In this document: one piece after another, positions 17,671 to 27,414 of the stretch
Numbering within the stretch: the stretch's first letter is position 1
Layout: the number at the start of each line of letters is the position of its first letter
Translations under genes and position numbers: made by a program
The notes under the pieces: model-generated
The model's input: the letters and a program-made list of their open reading frames with translations, nothing else
Databases searched by the model: none
What the model was told of the DNA's origin: nothing
Assembly: GCF_003315205.1 (NCBI RefSeq)
Contig: NZ_QNRR01000013.1
Coordinates: 62,001 to 126,000 of the forward strand
Reading direction: 5' to 3'
From: Roseimicrobium gellanilyticum
GTDB taxonomy: Bacteria > Verrucomicrobiota > Verrucomicrobiia > Verrucomicrobiales > Verrucomicrobiaceae
DNA: 64,000 nucleotides

Positions 17671-19527
17671 TCACGCGGTCGCCGGGACAGCGGGAGTGGC
17701 TGCGCTGGCGCGAGGCTTGGCACCGCCCTGGCGCCAGGCCCACGCCGCCAGCAGGCAGGCCAGAATCAACAAGACCCACAGTGCGGTGAGAGGGTCCGCC
17801 TCCGTCTGCTTCATGGCCGCTTCCCAGCGGCGCTGCTCCACGGTATCGACCTTCTTGGCACCGGCAAAATCAGCCTCACGAGTATCCGCGAACTGGGCTG
17901 AGCCACTTACCAGCGCACGCTCGCCCTGCCGCACCTGGAAGAATCCTACCATGGCGGGCAGATGGCCGTCATAACGCACCACCTTTCCATCATGATGCAA
18001 TTGCAGTGGTGGCGCTTCGGGCGCTTCATCCGCAGCGACAGGGATATCCTGTCCGGATTCAAAGTTCCCCGACCACGGCTCTGTCATTCCCAAGCGCACC
18101 TCCTCGAGGAAACGATGAATCATCACCAGCATGGCCGGATGCCTCGGAGCATTCGACTGCGTGATGTCCCAGGCGAGAAGCAACCGGCGGGTGGGCCGGT
18201 TCTCGGCTGTACGTCCGCGCCGCACCATCGCGAGCACGCGCTCACCTTTCCAGAGGAGCGGCTCATCCGTCTCGGTTACGGCAAGCTCTGCGGGCCGGGG
18301 CGTGAGCAGGCCCATCCAGTTCATGTCCCGGACCAGGGGATGATCTTCCGCGATGGTCCACGAACCATCCAGTTGCATGCCATCGCCCGTCTCCACCGGG
18401 AACTGGATACCCGCCGTCTCCAGCGGTGTGCCCAATTCTGACACCACCAGATGAGGCTGGCGCAGCGCGCTGCCGGTATCGGATCCCGCGGCTGCGGCAG
18501 CAGCGCTCCCTCGCAAGACAACCTGTTCCGTCGCGCCCAGCATCTTGCGCCAGAGATCTCCGGCCTGACCTCCCAGGCGCACCTCAGCCTCCACCACCCG
18601 GGGGCGGGGCTTTTGAATCGGCAGGCGATCATCCCACACGAACTTGTCGCCACCCAGCAACAGCACCGCACGCTCGACATCCGGAGGAAACTCACCCTCA
18701 AGATGGATGGTCTGTCCGGGCGGAATATCCAGTGTCCGCTTCTGGGGAGCTCCACCTGTGCCTGGGGAAAGGTCGGGATAGTCCACCCACCATTCCTGGC
18801 GCGCGGGCTTGTCTCCATAGTTGCGAACGAGCGCCTTCCATTTCATGCCTCCATTCGTGCCTGCACTGCTGTCCGCGAGCTTCACCTCCGCTCCGGCGAA
18901 TCCGGTATTCTGCAGAGGGTCGCCAGCGGACAACACTGCAACATCTGAGGAGACTTCAATCTCGCGGTCCGTGACGAAGATGACAATGCCATTCGACTTC
19001 ACCAGACCACGGGCAATGAGCAGGGCGTCATCCGGGCGATGTGTGCCCTGGGAGGGCTTCCATTCGTCAAAGCCACGCAGGACACCGGCCATCTCCGCGC
19101 CGGCATAGAGCGTCGGTTTGCGCGCGTCCGACTCCAACAAATGCCACTCCGTGTGAGCAGCGGTACGGGACCAATCGCGAAGTTTCCCTGCCAGCAACTC
19201 GCGTGTTTCATCCTTGAACGCACTCATCGACACCGAGCTGTCCAGCACCACCGCCACCGTTTGTCGCGAGTCCTGGCGAATCCAGCGCGGCTCCACCAGC
19301 ACCCACGCAAGCAACAGGGCCGCCAGCAACTGCAGCCACAGCGGCACCGAATTGCGCAATCTCTCGAAGCGCATGCCTCCCACACTCTCCGGCTTCACTC
19401 GCTCCAGCAGGAAGAGCGTGCTTACACGGACCCTTCGTGACTTCTCCTGAAGGAAATGGATCACGAGAATCGCCGGGACGGCGAGCAGGGCCCAGAGGCC
19501 GGCAGGATTGGCAAGGAGGAGACGCAC
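17671..19527 (-). CDS. BatA-domain / von Willebrand A membrane protein
   Basis: This 618-residue protein starts with GTG (MRLLLANPAGLWALLAVPAI). The two N-terminal helices and the segment IHFLQEKSRRVRVSTLFLLE are the aerotolerance BatA N-terminal domain. A VWA-like domain follows, with a serine-rich MIDAS variant (AVVLDSSVSMSAFKDE near residue 90) and then a long beta-rich region. A C-terminal helix (LTALWVLLILACLLAAWAW) places most of the chain in the periplasm between two membrane anchors. It lies 12 nt downstream of the lipoprotein gene and 54 nt upstream of the second VWA gene, clearly one operon. Confidence 0.85.
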   Translation of the reverse strand: MRLLLANPAGLWALLAVPAILVIHFLQEKSRRVRVSTLFLLERVKPESVGGMRFERLRNSVPLWLQLLAALLLAWVLVEPRWIRQDSRQTVAVVLDSSVSMSAFKDETRELLAGKLRDWSRTAAHTEWHLLESDARKPTLYAGAEMAGVLRGFDEWKPSQGTHRPDDALLIARGLVKSNGIVIFVTDREIEVSSDVAVLSAGDPLQNTGFAGAEVKLADSSAGTNGGMKWKALVRNYGDKPARQEWWVDYPDLSPGTGGAPQKRTLDIPPGQTIHLEGEFPPDVERAVLLLGGDKFVWDDRLPIQKPRPRVVEAEVRLGGQAGDLWRKMLGATEQVVLRGSAAAAAAGSDTGSALRQPHLVVSELGTPLETAGIQFPVETGDGMQLDGSWTIAEDHPLVRDMNWMGLLTPRPAELAVTETDEPLLWKGERVLAMVRRGRTAENRPTRRLLLAWDITQSNAPRHPAMLVMIHRFLEEVRLGMTEPWSGNFESGQDIPVAADEAPEAPPLQLHHDGKVVRYDGHLPAMVGFFQVRQGERALVSGSAQFADTREADFAGAKKVDTVEQRRWEAAMKQTEADPLTALWVLLILACLLAAWAWRQGGAKPRASAATPAVPATA

Positions 19528-19539
19528 GAGGTGGCAGTG

Positions 19540-20145
19540 CTAGCTGTTGGTTGCGGGAAAGGGAACAGGCTCCGGCGCAGGTTTGGGAGCGGCCGGCACC
19601 GGAGTCGGAGCAGGCGGAGAAGAGCCCGGTGCAGGGGCGTTCTTGGGGGCGTTGTTGAGCAGCTTGTCCAGCGCTGCGCGGGTGCCGTCATCCTCACTCA
19701 CGCCACGAGCTTCGAAGCCTTCACCCAGGTCCGGACGGGGCAGTGATTTGATCTTCTGCTCCACTTCCTTCATGCGATTGGCCAGCTCTGCCTTTTGCGC
19801 TTCGTCATTCGTGGCTGCAGCCTTCGCCTGCTGTTCCTTCAGCGCGTTTTGCTCTGCCTGAAGTTTGGCCTTCTCCGTTTCCACCGCGGTATGGCTCACG
19901 GATGTGGATGGAGTGACGACCTCCAGTTCCTCCTTTAGTGGTGCAGCCTTGGGTGGCGCTTCTTTCGCAGGTTCCTCTGCGGTCACAGGAACGGGGGGCG
20001 GTGCGGGAGCAGCCACAGCGGAAGCGCTCTCAGACTTCGGGGCAGTCTTCGATTGCGACGTGGCTGGGGCTTCCTCCTTCGAGCACGAAGCCAGCGAAAC
20101 CGCGAGAGTGGTGACCAGGGTCAGCGTGAGGGTGGGGTTCTTCAT
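19540..20145 (-). CDS. Putative lipoprotein, low-complexity with coiled coil
   Basis: The product has 201 residues, with a lipoprotein signal (TLALTLVTTLAVSLASC-type; the lipobox LASC ends near residue 22). A Pro/Ala/Glu-rich stretch comes next, then a charged helix likely to form a coiled coil (EKAKLQAEQNALKEQQAKAA to MKEVEQKIKSL), and a Pro/Ala-rich tail. There is no recognisable domain. Its place between the DUF58 and BatA genes, 12 nt from the latter, suggests an accessory envelope subunit of the same system. Confidence 0.7.
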   Translation of the reverse strand: MKNPTLTLTLVTTLAVSLASCSKEEAPATSQSKTAPKSESASAVAAPAPPPVPVTAEEPAKEAPPKAAPLKEELEVVTPSTSVSHTAVETEKAKLQAEQNALKEQQAKAAATNDEAQKAELANRMKEVEQKIKSLPRPDLGEGFEARGVSEDDGTRAALDKLLNNAPKNAPAPGSSPPAPTPVPAAPKPAPEPVPFPATNS

Positions 20146-20168
20146 GAATGATCAGGCAAAGTGTTCCT

Positions 20169-21068
20169 CTACATATCAATGCAACCCGATCCCACGGCTT
20201 CCATCCTCAAGGCAGCGAGGATCTCCACCTCTGCGGGCACGCGGGCAAATCCCATGCCATGCCGCACACACTGCTCGCGCCACAGCGAGAAATGGGTGGC
20301 ATACGCACGGTGATAGCGGGTCATGGTATCCTTCTCCACGCGACGCTTGTCACGCAGTGTGGACTCACATTCTTCAAACTCGATGTTCCCCTCCCAATCC
20401 GGCTGGGATTCCTCCTGACAGAAGGGGACCAGGATGACGGCGCGCCCCTTCCCCGTGACGAGCTGATTCGTCACCCGATCCGGTGGCGACTCGCTGAGGA
20501 GATCGCTCAGCAGGATGCGCAAGGAGCCCGTGCGCATCGGAGTGCGATCGATCAAGGAAGGCAGCATCACGCCCGTCAGCTTTTCCTTCAGGGGCCAGTC
20601 ATAGGCGAGCAGCCGATCCACTGGCGTGTCCCGCGACTCATCATCCAGCATGTGCACCCGTGTGGAGGCGCCGAGACGCAGTGCACTCTCGAGGCAGAAA
20701 TACAACAGCTCCCAGGAGCGCGTGGCCTTTTGAGTCGTGAGGAACATGGACGGGCTCGCATCAAACAGAATATCCACCCTCGGCGTCACCTCCTGCCGGT
20801 AGAGTTTCATCGTGTAGTTCCCGGAGCGCGCATAAGCCTGCCAGTTGATGTGGCGCGGATCATCGCCTGGGAGGTAAGGACGCTGGTCCTGGAAATCGAT
20901 GGAGCTCCCGGTTCCCTGCCCCAGTACGCTGCCCGCGGTACCACTCCACTGACCACTGCGCAGAGGAAGTCGCGCCACGCCAGTCACGGCTTTCATGCGC
21001 GCGTGAATCGCCGCCAGGGCCGCAGGGGTGGAAGCTTTGGCAGTGGAGGATGTGACAGCAGCAGCCAT
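20169..21068 (-). CDS. DUF58 domain-containing protein
   Basis: This 299-residue protein contains the DUF58 signature YLPGDDPRHINWQAYARSGN followed by the VWA-like strand VDILFDASPSM. DUF58 proteins are encoded beside MoxR AAA+ ATPases throughout bacteria and are thought to act as MoxR clients or adaptors, although the biochemistry is poorly known. No signal peptide is seen, so it is probably cytoplasmic. It is 26 nt downstream of the second ABC permease gene. Confidence 0.88.
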   Translation of the reverse strand: MAAAVTSSTAKASTPAALAAIHARMKAVTGVARLPLRSGQWSGTAGSVLGQGTGSSIDFQDQRPYLPGDDPRHINWQAYARSGNYTMKLYRQEVTPRVDILFDASPSMFLTTQKATRSWELLYFCLESALRLGASTRVHMLDDESRDTPVDRLLAYDWPLKEKLTGVMLPSLIDRTPMRTGSLRILLSDLLSESPPDRVTNQLVTGKGRAVILVPFCQEESQPDWEGNIEFEECESTLRDKRRVEKDTMTRYHRAYATHFSLWREQCVRHGMGFARVPAEVEILAALRMEAVGSGCIDM

Positions 21069-21094
21069 GATGCTAACGAAGGTGATGTGAGCAA

Positions 21095-22612
21095 TCAGGC
21101 GGCATTCGAAACTACCGGCGTGGGATAATCAAACTCCTTCGTACTCGCCTGCGATTGCTTTTCCAGTTCTGAGATGAAGCGGAACTCACGCATGGCCCGG
21201 AAGCCCAGATATGCGCAGATGATGGCGCAGGCTGGAAGGGTGAACATCGCATAGAAATGCCCCAGCGGACTGGCCGCCCCTTCCTCCATCAGCACGAACC
21301 ACACACTGGTGGGCAACGGCGCGAGCCAGCGGAAAGCATCCTCCGGATCAAGACTGGGCGCATTGCCAGCCACATTGGCGACCACATAGCAAAGCCCGAA
21401 CAGCGCCTGGGACAACACATAAAGCCAGATGGGCTGCCGTGCCCTTGGGAAGAGCAAAATCACCACCACGGGTGAAATGATGGAGGTGAAGATGATGGGG
21501 AACATCAAGCGCGACTCCAGCAGGTAGTCTCCGAGTTCCACCGGTTTGAAGCGCTGAATCACACCCATGCCGATGGCAAACGCCAGTCCGGCAAGCACCA
21601 GGGTAAACACCAGACCCGATGCCCAGCCGGGATACAGCAGACGGCCCGCCAGCCTGCCAAAGAATCCACGCCGGGCAAAGCTGGAGTACAGACTCGGCAC
21701 GTGCTGCGTGCGCTCACTGAGCGATTCCAGCATGACCCACGCAGTGGCAACAGAACAGCAGAGAGTCCAGGTCATGGACGCGTGTTCCTCACCGAACCAT
21801 GCCAACAACACACCTACCGCTCCCATCACAAGAATCACCATGCGCTTCCGTCCGGAGTGATTCTCCGAGATGGGCGCGATGCGCGACGCTGCAATCTCCA
21901 GCAGCAGGTACACGTGCATCACTGCCAGGAGCGGCAGCATCCACAGGAGCCATGTTCTCGATGGGCCGCCTCCCGAGACGAGGTAGGACCGGTCAAACAC
22001 CATCGAGAGCAGAAAGCTCATCGCAAAGAACAGGCCCAGCACCACCAGAATACGGAGGGCGATGTGCGCACTTGAAAGCGCAAGCGCTCCCGCGGTGAGC
22101 ACCATGGAGGCCAGCATCATGATGCCGATGCCGGTGAGATCGGAAACAATATCCACCTCGCCAAAGAAGTACCGCAGCACCGCGTAAGGCAGGATGGCAG
22201 TCACCACGAGGAGCGTCTGGGCAATCAGGGCCACCCACTTGCCCAGCACAATGCGGAATGCCGTGAGATGCGTCAGCTGTACCAAGTCCAGCGTATTCAC
22301 CTTCAATTCCTCACTCACCGCCGTAAGGCCGCGCGCCGGCATCAGGATCAGCAGGGGAATCCAGATGAAGGCGGCGAAGAATCCGCTGAAGCCGTCCGCA
22401 CTGCCGCTGCCTCCGTGCGCCACCTCCAGAAGCTGGAGCCCGGTGATCAGAATCATCACGACCTGGATGAGGATGAAGGTGGTGATGAACATCTTTGTCT
22501 TCAGGCCCTGGCGAAGTTCCTTCACCAGGATGGGACTGAGCCAGTCGGCAAAGTCCATGCCATTCGGAAGAATGCGCTCGGGCGCTCGGGGGGCAACAGT
22601 GGCGGAACTCAT
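21095..22612 (-). CDS. ABC-2 type transporter permease
   Basis: The 505-residue membrane protein begins MSSATVAPRAPERILPNGMDF and reads WLSPILVKELRQGLKTKMFI, the cytoplasmic entry helix found in ABC-2 permeases of this type, then shows about ten to twelve hydrophobic segments. It is a paralogue of the next permease, whose start has the matching WFSPLLVKDLRQGLRSRWFI. Its ATG overlaps the TGA of the upstream permease by 4 nt (ATGA), so translation is coupled and the two probably form a heterodimeric membrane channel driven by the ATPase at 23480. Confidence 0.85.
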   Translation of the reverse strand: MSSATVAPRAPERILPNGMDFADWLSPILVKELRQGLKTKMFITTFILIQVVMILITGLQLLEVAHGGSGSADGFSGFFAAFIWIPLLILMPARGLTAVSEELKVNTLDLVQLTHLTAFRIVLGKWVALIAQTLLVVTAILPYAVLRYFFGEVDIVSDLTGIGIMMLASMVLTAGALALSSAHIALRILVVLGLFFAMSFLLSMVFDRSYLVSGGGPSRTWLLWMLPLLAVMHVYLLLEIAASRIAPISENHSGRKRMVILVMGAVGVLLAWFGEEHASMTWTLCCSVATAWVMLESLSERTQHVPSLYSSFARRGFFGRLAGRLLYPGWASGLVFTLVLAGLAFAIGMGVIQRFKPVELGDYLLESRLMFPIIFTSIISPVVVILLFPRARQPIWLYVLSQALFGLCYVVANVAGNAPSLDPEDAFRWLAPLPTSVWFVLMEEGAASPLGHFYAMFTLPACAIICAYLGFRAMREFRFISELEKQSQASTKEFDYPTPVVSNAA

Positions 22613-23430
22613 GAAGTGGGGGAAGACGTGGGAGTGGAGACAGGCGGGGGTGATGCAGGAATGGCGTGGAACTGCCAGTCCACGGAGCGTCCGTCATTAA
22701 AACGGGACTCCACGATGGCCAGCGGAAGCACAGCCACAAAGATGGCCACCACCAGCCAGATGAGCACGGACATGAAAACGCCGGCGCTCCAGTCGCGACT
22801 GACATTGATCATCATCCAGAGAATGCTTTCGAAAATTGGCAGGCCACCCAGGATCAACAATCCTCCCACTACCGCGCGCCACACGGCCGGCATGATGGCA
22901 AGCAACAATCCCCAGGCCGCGATCACACCGGACGCCACTCCGATCCAGGCGAGCCGCATGAAGTCACCCACGACGTCCACACCGCTGAGGAAATAGCGCA
23001 GCGTGATGTAGGGCAGCATGGTCGTCATGATGAGTCCCACCATGAACATGGTCACCACCAGCTTGCTCACGGCGATGCGCCGCGCCAGCACACCGGTCAC
23101 ACGCAGCAGCGGCAGATTACCGGGCTCCACATCCGCATCGGCAATGAAGATGCCCCGGAGCGGCAGCAGGACATGGAGCACGAGCGTGATGTTCGCAAAG
23201 AACAGGACATCCATCCACATCTTCCCCATGGTTCCCGCACGCCCTCCCGGAGTTTCCATCCCATAGAGCATGTGCACCGCAACGAGTACCACCATGCTGA
23301 ACTGCACCCAGAGGAACAGCCAGATGAACCACCGGCTCCGCAACCCCTGACGCAGATCCTTCACCAACAGCGGGCTGAACCAGTCCGGAAAGTCTGGTGC
23401 TGCGTTGATGGAACTGACGGCGGCGGTCAT
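22609..23430 (-). CDS. ABC-2 type transporter permease (second subunit)
   Basis: This protein has about 273 residues from the ATG at 23430, which lies 50 nt after the ATPase stop. The open frame extends 156 nt upstream into the ATPase gene but that part does not look like protein. WFSPLLVKDLRQGLRSRWF precedes six or so transmembrane helices (FIWLFLWVQFSMVVLVAVHM, FFANITLVLHVLLPLRGIFI, VIAAWGLLLAIMPAVW and others). It is about half the length of its paralogue downstream. Together they resemble the paired permeases of GldA/GldF-like exporters; the substrate is unknown. Confidence 0.82.
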   Translation of the reverse strand: MTAAVSSINAAPDFPDWFSPLLVKDLRQGLRSRWFIWLFLWVQFSMVVLVAVHMLYGMETPGGRAGTMGKMWMDVLFFANITLVLHVLLPLRGIFIADADVEPGNLPLLRVTGVLARRIAVSKLVVTMFMVGLIMTTMLPYITLRYFLSGVDVVGDFMRLAWIGVASGVIAAWGLLLAIMPAVWRAVVGGLLILGGLPIFESILWMMINVSRDWSAGVFMSVLIWLVVAIFVAVLPLAIVESRFNDGRSVDWQFHAIPASPPPVSTPTSSPTS

Positions 23431-23479
23431 GTCGTTTGGAAAAGGCAACTGAAAGCGATGGCTGGGGTGCCGGGAAAAA

Positions 23480-24517
23480 TCAGGTGTGCCGCGTGCTGCC
23501 ATCCACGGAAATCTTGCGCAGCATGTCGACAAAGGCGTCTTCGAGCCGCCGCTCTTCACGGTGAAACTCGATGACTGGCAGACCATCCAGGATCATCTTC
23601 TTGAGTCCTGCTGCCAGCACGAGCGGATCACTGCTTTCCACCAGCAGGCGGGCGCCATCACGCCGCTCTTCCAGCAGGGACCAGAGTGGATTCATGGATG
23701 CCCACTGGGTGAGCATGTCACCGGGTCCGGCCAGCACAATGTCCAGCACCATCTGCGCGTTCCCGTTGGCGCTGTTCCCATGATTGCGGCGCAGGGACTC
23801 CGCGGAACCGTGGTACACCATCTTCCCTCCATCGATGAAGAGCAGGGTGTCGCACATCTCCCCCAGTTCACTGAGGATATGGCTGCTGATGAAAAGCGTC
23901 TTCCCGCGTTGCGCGAGCAGGCGCACGAGATTCTTGAACTCCAGGCGCGCCTTGGGATCCAGGCCCGCAGCAGGTTCATCCAGGATCATGAACTCCGGAT
24001 CCGGCAGCAGCATGCGGCCAAAGCAAAGCCGCTGGCCCATGCCCTTGCTGAGCTTGTTCATGGGACGATCCGCCAGCACGGTGAGATCCGCGAAGTCCAT
24101 CACTTCCTCCACCCGGGTGCGCCGCTGCTCGCGCTTGAATCCGTACGCACGCGCAAAGAAATCCAGGTATTCGAAGACAGTCATGTGCGCGTAGGTGCCG
24201 TAGTGGTCAGGCATCCAGCCAATGAGTCTGCGCACACTGCCCGGGCGCTGTACCACATCCATGTCCGCAATGCGGATGGTGCCGCTGTTGGGCACATCCA
24301 GGGTGGCCATCATGCGCATGGTGGTGGTCTTGCCGGCACCGTTCGCGCCGATGAAGCCCACCACCTGTCCGCGGGCGATATCAAATGAGATGTCCTTCAC
24401 CGCATGCACATTGTCGAAAATGCGGTTCAACCTCCGCACCGTGACCAGCGTCTCCGGCAGCGGAGGTGGCACAGGGGCGGTGGCGGATGCCGTGACGGAA
24501 GCGGGTGATGCAGACAT
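23480..24517 (-). CDS. ABC transporter ATP-binding protein
   Basis: The ATPase of 345 residues has Walker A GANGAGKTT near residue 60, an ABC signature in variant form (KLSKGMGQRLCFG), Walker B FMILDEPAAGLDP and the H-loop ISSHILSE. The C-terminal 110 residues past the ATPase core (DMLTQWASMNPLWSLLEE) match the accessory domain of ABC-2 export ATPases. It energises the two permeases encoded immediately downstream. An Ala/Pro-rich N-terminal 25 residues precede the domain. Confidence 0.92.
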   Translation of the reverse strand: MSASPASVTASATAPVPPPLPETLVTVRRLNRIFDNVHAVKDISFDIARGQVVGFIGANGAGKTTTMRMMATLDVPNSGTIRIADMDVVQRPGSVRRLIGWMPDHYGTYAHMTVFEYLDFFARAYGFKREQRRTRVEEVMDFADLTVLADRPMNKLSKGMGQRLCFGRMLLPDPEFMILDEPAAGLDPKARLEFKNLVRLLAQRGKTLFISSHILSELGEMCDTLLFIDGGKMVYHGSAESLRRNHGNSANGNAQMVLDIVLAGPGDMLTQWASMNPLWSLLEERRDGARLLVESSDPLVLAAGLKKMILDGLPVIEFHREERRLEDAFVDMLRKISVDGSTRHT

Positions 24518-24555
24518 GAGGAAAGAAAGAAAAGGATTCGAGAAAAGAGGGGCTC

Positions 24556-26298
24556 CTAGCGCTTCACATAGGGACCGGCGAGCAACAGACGCTCATGATT
24601 CCACCTGACGGAAGGCAGCGTGCCGATGGCGAATTTGGAAGCATCTGCCGCTTCCGCATAAGCGAAGCCGGGACGCTTCTCCACCTGCTGAAGCAGCGAC
24701 TTCACCATGGGCCCGGATGCCTTGCCGGCGTGATCATGCATCCACTGTTCCAATTCCGCGATGTCGCTGGCCCGCATGGTCGTCTTCTCCCCAGTACCCA
24801 CATCCTCGGCGGCCCACACCTTCCCGGCATCATCGACAATGAACATCCGCTTCAGAGGAGCTTCCACGGTAGAAAGCACACTGGGGGCCGATCCTTCGGC
24901 GGAGAATATCTCAATGCTCGCGCGGCTTGGGCGGATCGTCTGGAGCAAATGCGACTGCAGGGACCGGCTTGCAAACCAGGCTCCGTTGCGATGGCTTTCC
25001 GACTCCTCGACATTGAAGCGCGACTGCCAGTTCGACGACTGGCGGCCGGTACTGTTGATGCTGATGGGCGCCATCAAGTCGGCATCGGCCCGGTCAAAAC
25101 CGCGCCCCAGCAATACGCCCGTCTTGGCCACCTGCTCTTGTGTCACGGCCAGTCGCTTTTGCTCCGGCAGCATCAGGGCAAAGATCGTACGTGCTCCAGA
25201 TCCCCCGATGCCGTCCTGTAGCACCATGAGTACCAGCAGCAGACCGCTCGCCGCCAGCGAGAGGAGCGGCGTGGTCCAGAACAAACGCTGGCGCTGCCCT
25301 GCGCCAGCCAGCCAGAAGAGATTCACCGGCCCCACCAGAAGACCAAAGATCGCGATGAAGCTGAAGATGAGACCTGACTTGATGGTGAGGGGTCCCACGA
25401 TCTCCGCGAGTCCCCACTTCTTGCTGTAGCCCGACATCAGTTCACGACGGCTGGCATCCTTCCCCGCCTTGATATCCGTCACCATGGAGTCCAACGGCAA
25501 AGAGCTGCCGGACCATGATTGGACGTGGATTTCTCCGGCACCCACGCGACGGCGTGAGTCTACCACAGGAGGCAGGCCGAGTTGTTCGAGTCGTGCAACA
25601 CTCGTGTCCCCACACAGCAGATGCACATCGCCTCCCATCGCCACCCATTCCAGCATGGCGGCCTTTGCTGTCGCACTCATGGATGTCCAATCGCCATCAT
25701 CCATCCACAACTGGGCCAACCCTGTGTATCCCCGCCAGTCCTCCGGCGCCGCCGGAATCTCCACCTTGGATCCCTGCAGCGCAGTGCCGGAGTGTGAGCC
25801 GGAGAATTTGTTTTCCAGCGCACTCCATCCCTTGGCATGCAGCCCGGCGCTCATGCCAATGAACTCCGTGCGGCTGCTGCCGTAGCCACCGCTGTTGTGC
25901 AGATTCCCGGCCGATTGATCGGCCACACCGGGCCCCTTCACGCGGAAGTCGATGGTGGTGTAGTAGCTCGACTCAGGATGCAGCAACACCGGCGCATACA
26001 TCATGCGCTCCCCTTCCTTGCCGCCTTCCACCGTGATGTCCACCGAGGAGGTGCCTCCTGTGTTGCACATGGACGTGATGGTCCATGTGTGGGTTTGCTT
26101 TTCCACATTCCGAATGCGAATCCGGATGGGAACCGCTCCCGCTGGCGGGCAACCGTCCAGCCAGCTCTCCAGACGGATGTCGATCCCACTGCCCGCGTCC
26201 ATACGGGGAGACAGCACCGTGGCTGCCGGCGCAATGCCCGCAGCCATGCAGCCAAAAAGCACAAGGGGGAGAAGGCGTCGATGAAGGGAAAGAAACAT
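24556..26298 (-). CDS. Exported membrane protein of the MoxR/ABC operon, unknown function
   Basis: The product has 580 residues from the ATG at 26298, where a signal peptide begins (FLSLHRRLLPLVLFGCMAAG). About 330 residues of beta-rich periplasmic sequence follow, including a flavodoxin/GATase-like patch (MLEWVAMGGDVHLLCGD). Two membrane helices come next (LIFSFIAIFGLLVGPVNLFW, LLSLAASGLLLVLMVLQDG), then a further soluble region. The layout, a soluble N-terminal part with GATase-like character and a central helix pair, recalls GldG-like partners of ABC-2 exporters, but this is inference. It is encoded between moxR and the ABC ATPase gene. Confidence 0.75.
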   Translation of the reverse strand: MFLSLHRRLLPLVLFGCMAAGIAPAATVLSPRMDAGSGIDIRLESWLDGCPPAGAVPIRIRIRNVEKQTHTWTITSMCNTGGTSSVDITVEGGKEGERMMYAPVLLHPESSYYTTIDFRVKGPGVADQSAGNLHNSGGYGSSRTEFIGMSAGLHAKGWSALENKFSGSHSGTALQGSKVEIPAAPEDWRGYTGLAQLWMDDGDWTSMSATAKAAMLEWVAMGGDVHLLCGDTSVARLEQLGLPPVVDSRRRVGAGEIHVQSWSGSSLPLDSMVTDIKAGKDASRRELMSGYSKKWGLAEIVGPLTIKSGLIFSFIAIFGLLVGPVNLFWLAGAGQRQRLFWTTPLLSLAASGLLLVLMVLQDGIGGSGARTIFALMLPEQKRLAVTQEQVAKTGVLLGRGFDRADADLMAPISINSTGRQSSNWQSRFNVEESESHRNGAWFASRSLQSHLLQTIRPSRASIEIFSAEGSAPSVLSTVEAPLKRMFIVDDAGKVWAAEDVGTGEKTTMRASDIAELEQWMHDHAGKASGPMVKSLLQQVEKRPGFAYAEAADASKFAIGTLPSVRWNHERLLLAGPYVKR

Positions 26299-26350
26299 GG
26301 GGAGTGGCGGGAATCCGAAGCCAGAGTGTGTGCGGAAGACGGGAGCGTGA

Positions 26351-27373
26351 TCAGATCTTGGCGGCACGAAGCGTGTTGGGCAGCGGCTTGTCCTGCGCCG
26401 GCACATTTTCCAGCAGCTTTGCGACAATCAGATCCGGAGTGAGACCTTCCAGCTTCGCGCCATAGTCGAGCAGGATGCGATGGCGCAGCACGGCGGGAGC
26501 GACGGCACGCACATCTTCATAGCTGGCGTTCAGACGCTGCTCCATGAGTCCTCGAGCCTTTGCCGCAGCGGCCAGGGCGAGGGCGGCACGCGGGCTGGCG
26601 CCGAACTTCACACCACCGGCATGCGGCTCACCCGGGTGCGTGGCCTTCACGAGGCGGGCGATGAAGTTCGCCACCGGCTGCGGCATGAACATGCGACGCG
26701 AAGCCTCCAGCAGAGAATTGAGTGAAGCGGCATCCATCACCACATCCACCTGGGGCTCCACACCGATCTCGCGATGCAGCACGATCTTCTCCAGCGTATC
26801 CGCATCATTGCTGCGCACATCGAGCTTGAAGAGAAAACGATCCAGCTGCGCCTCAGGCAGCGGGTAGGTGCCTTCCAGTTCAATCGGGTTCTGCGTGGCC
26901 AGCACAAAGAAAGGAGCGGGCAATGCGTGGGATTCGCCCATCACCGTGACGCGGCGCTCCTGCATCGCTTCCAGCAATGCCGACTGCGTCTTGGGCGAGG
27001 CGCGGTTGATTTCATCCGCGAGCACGAGGTTCGCAAAAATGGGGCCCGGCTGGAATACAAAGCGACGGCCATCGGCGGTATCCTGCAGCATGGGGTTGCC
27101 AGTGATATCACCTGGCAGCAGGTCAGGCGTGAACTGGATGCGTTTGGCAACGAGCTGCAGCGTTTTTGCCAGTCCCTTCACCAGCTCCGTCTTTCCCAAT
27201 CCGGGAAGACCTTCGAGCAGCAGGTGTCCACGTGCCAGCAGGCCGGTGATGACATGATTGATCAACTCATCCTGCCCGAAGAGCACTTGCTGCAAGGCCG
27301 CGCGAAGTTTTTCAACTGCTGCTGAGGCGGTCTGAAGTTCGGGCTCGGTGAGTGGTTGGAGGGTGGTGCTCAT
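26351..27373 (-). CDS. MoxR family AAA+ ATPase
   Basis: The product is 340 residues long. The AAA+ core has Walker A GLPGLGKTELVK near residue 57, Walker B LVLADEINRASPKTQ near residue 112 and sensor 1 LATQNPIELEGTYPLPEAQLDRF, all classic MoxR. The C-terminal lid (VKFGASPRAALALAAAAKARG) is the conserved MoxR winged region. MoxR ATPases act as chaperones that mature or assemble VWA-containing partners; two such proteins are encoded downstream in the same run. The ATG at 27373 is preferred to an upstream start at 27433. Confidence 0.93.
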   Translation of the reverse strand: MSTTLQPLTEPELQTASAAVEKLRAALQQVLFGQDELINHVITGLLARGHLLLEGLPGLGKTELVKGLAKTLQLVAKRIQFTPDLLPGDITGNPMLQDTADGRRFVFQPGPIFANLVLADEINRASPKTQSALLEAMQERRVTVMGESHALPAPFFVLATQNPIELEGTYPLPEAQLDRFLFKLDVRSNDADTLEKIVLHREIGVEPQVDVVMDAASLNSLLEASRRMFMPQPVANFIARLVKATHPGEPHAGGVKFGASPRAALALAAAAKARGLMEQRLNASYEDVRAVAPAVLRHRILLDYGAKLEGLTPDLIVAKLLENVPAQDKPLPNTLRAAKI

Positions 27374-27414
27374 GTCTGGAAGATTGAAAAATTGTAACGG
27401 GTGAAGAGATGGTC